The translations under genes and the position numbers were made by a program. A stretch of DNA of 5,465 nt from positions 1 through 5,465 of the forward strand of contig PSPB01000090.1 of the NCBI GenBank assembly GCA_003193815.1, given 5' to 3'. Below, in pieces: positions 4,495 through 5,465 of this stretch (the first letter of the stretch is position 1; each line of letters opens with the position of its first letter). Below the pieces are notes generated by a model, which worked only from the letters and a program-made list of their open reading frames with translations, made no database searches and was not told the origin of the DNA. The DNA comes from Methanobacteriota archaeon. GTDB lineage: Archaea > Thermoplasmatota > Poseidoniia > MGIII > CG-Epi1.

Positions 4495-5465
4495 GGGTCA
4501 GGTTGTTCCCGCTGGAAACCGAATAGGACTCGGCGTCAATTGCTGTCTGCACCAGCGTCTGGATTGAATCTGCCCTTGGTTCGGCGCCAACCTGAATTAT
4601 ATAGGTGTCATCGACAAAACCATACTCGCCTGAACCGTCACCAAATTGCAGCCGGCTGAGGTCATCGAGGAAATCGCGGTAGGTCAGGTTGCCCTCAATC
4701 AGGATTTGCGACTGGGCGTAGCTGGCGCCACGGAAATCGGTCTGGATGGAGCTGGCCGTGGACATGATTGGCAGGTCGTCCGAGAGGAAATCCTCGATTG
4801 AGAAGGAGGTATCGAGCTTGGTCGCCCCCGCCAGCGCTACCAGCGTAATCACCGCGACCGCTGCCAGGATTGTGAGCGGCCGCTGCTCGACCGCCATCGC
4901 CGCCCGCGCGATGGTTACCTCAACTAACTCAGGAGTATCGTGCAGCGCGGCGGGAGTCGCGCCGCGCGAGTCGAGCCAGAACCGCAGCGAGGAGTGAAAG
5001 AAGACTGTCAGCAGGAATGCGGCGGCGATGCCGAAGGCGCAGATGAGGCTGAAGTCCCGCACCGGCCCCACTCCCGCCGTAACCCCGGAGAGGAACGCAA
5101 TCACGGTCGTCAGCATCGCCAGCGTCAGCGCGCGCCCCGTGTGCTGTAGCGACACCTCCATCGCGCCGGCGACCGAACGCCCCAGATGCAGTTCCTCCTG
5201 GTAGCGCCGGCTGAGGTGGACCGCGAAGTCTATACCGAGACCGACGACCAGCGGCATTACCGCCACGTCAATCGCGGTCAACTGGATTCCGAGCAGCCCC
5301 GTAAAGGCGAAAGTCCAGGCGACAGCCAGCGTCAGCGTCAGCAACGGCAGCAGGACGTACGACCAATGGCGGAAACTGAACCAGAGCAGCATCACCGTCA
5401 TCTCCAGCATCCCGGCCCCCATCATCAGGTTGGTGAGGCGGGTCGACTCATCGACGTCGTGCGCC
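4319..5465 (-). CDS. RND-superfamily (HAE3/MMPL-like) exporter, 5' part; truncated by window edge
   Basis: First half of the same exporter. The frame is open to the right edge: AHDVDESTRLTNL precedes the Met codons at 5425, so those are internal and the real start, first TM and most of the first extracellular loop lie outside the window. Counting from 5425, hydrophobic segments lie near 6-18, 22-42, 48-70, 100-118, 126-146 and 184-202. GLGIDFAVHL (62-71) is the TM4 motif with the key Asp. After the last segment the extracellular loop begins (LDTSFSIEDFLSDDLP, typical of the start of this loop in the family). Authentic coding runs to about PGTPAL near 4404. The rest (PGAPDARGERHLAQH to the stop) is out of frame because of a 10-bp tandem duplication at 4392-4411. 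Deleting one copy joins the frame to the 3' part as PGTPALLTLEV. Its promoter is not in the window. Confidence 0.85.
   Translation of the reverse strand, partial: AHDVDESTRLTNLMMGAGMLEMTVMLLWFSFRHWSYVLLPLLTLTLAVAWTFAFTGLLGIQLTAIDVAVMPLVVGLGIDFAVHLSRRYQEELHLGRSVAGAMEVSLQHTGRALTLAMLTTVIAFLSGVTAGVGPVRDFSLICAFGIAAAFLLTVFFHSSLRFWLDSRGATPAALHDTPELVEVTIARAAMAVEQRPLTILAAVAVITLVALAGATKLDTSFSIEDFLSDDLPIMSTASSIQTDFRGASYAQSQILIEGNLTYRDFLDDLSRLQFGDGSGEYGFVDDTYIIQVGAEPRADSIQTLVQTAIDAESYSVSSGNNLTHEWQATVPFTPPARETMQVSWTTDHPGTPALPGAPDARGERHLAQHQRDAEQHGQLPG
4392..4411 (+). repeat. Perfect 10-bp tandem duplication causing a frameshift
   Basis: GGAGCGCCGG occurs twice back to back (4392-4401 and 4402-4411). Ten extra bases shift the minus-strand reading frame of the RND exporter by +1. 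With one copy removed the protein reads PGTPALLTLEVSVIWL without a stop, joining the two halves of the exporter. It lies in the part encoding the second extracellular loop. Confidence 0.85.

Noticed and set aside
5385..5425. The Met codons at 5425 as the true start of the exporter
   Set aside because: The frame stays open to the window edge and reads DVDESTRLTNLMMGAGM, typical of sequence just before TM2 in RND proteins. The start lies outside the window.

Overview
The window is GC-rich and reads as archaeal. The left edge encodes a complete 49-residue ribosomal protein L40e, a protein of archaea and eukaryotes. Three genes have an AT-rich TATA-like box ending 20-22 bases before the start codon, the layout of leaderless archaeal transcripts. 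The compact gene order, the L40e sequence and the protein families fit an uncultivated euryarchaeon of the Thermoplasmatota side, such as marine group II/III. That placement is an inference from general family knowledge, not from a search.

Layout from left to right: (1) rpl40e on the minus strand. (2) A 78-bp divergent promoter region. (3) A plus-strand membrane protein with a signal peptide, an extracellular domain of unknown family, three membrane segments and a cytosolic alpha/beta domain that looks roadblock/longin-like. Its reading frame is broken near 1240. (4) A small plus-strand gene (1682-2098) encoding a stand-alone paralogue of that cytosolic domain, with its own promoter. (5) A plus-strand CNNM/CorB-type protein (membrane domain plus CBS pair), probably a magnesium or other divalent-cation transporter. 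(6) A convergent minus-strand RND-superfamily (HAE3/MMPL-like) exporter filling the rest of the window. It runs off the right edge at its 5' end and is broken by a frameshift near 4400.

The most notable observation is that both frame breaks fall exactly on perfect two-copy tandem duplications: 7 bp at 1237-1250 and 10 bp at 4392-4411. Each adds one base modulo three. Removing one copy restores a continuous, sensible reading frame in both genes. In the first gene this is checked against the paralogue next door. The duplications could be real slippage mutations (decay or on/off switching of surface proteins) or errors of the assembly; the sequence alone cannot decide.

Functionally this is a cell-envelope neighbourhood: a membrane-anchored protein with a putative signalling or GTPase-regulator-type domain, its soluble relative, an ion transporter and an RND exporter. 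No RNA genes, CRISPR arrays, insertion sequences or integration sites were seen, and no stretch over 300 bases lacks a gene.
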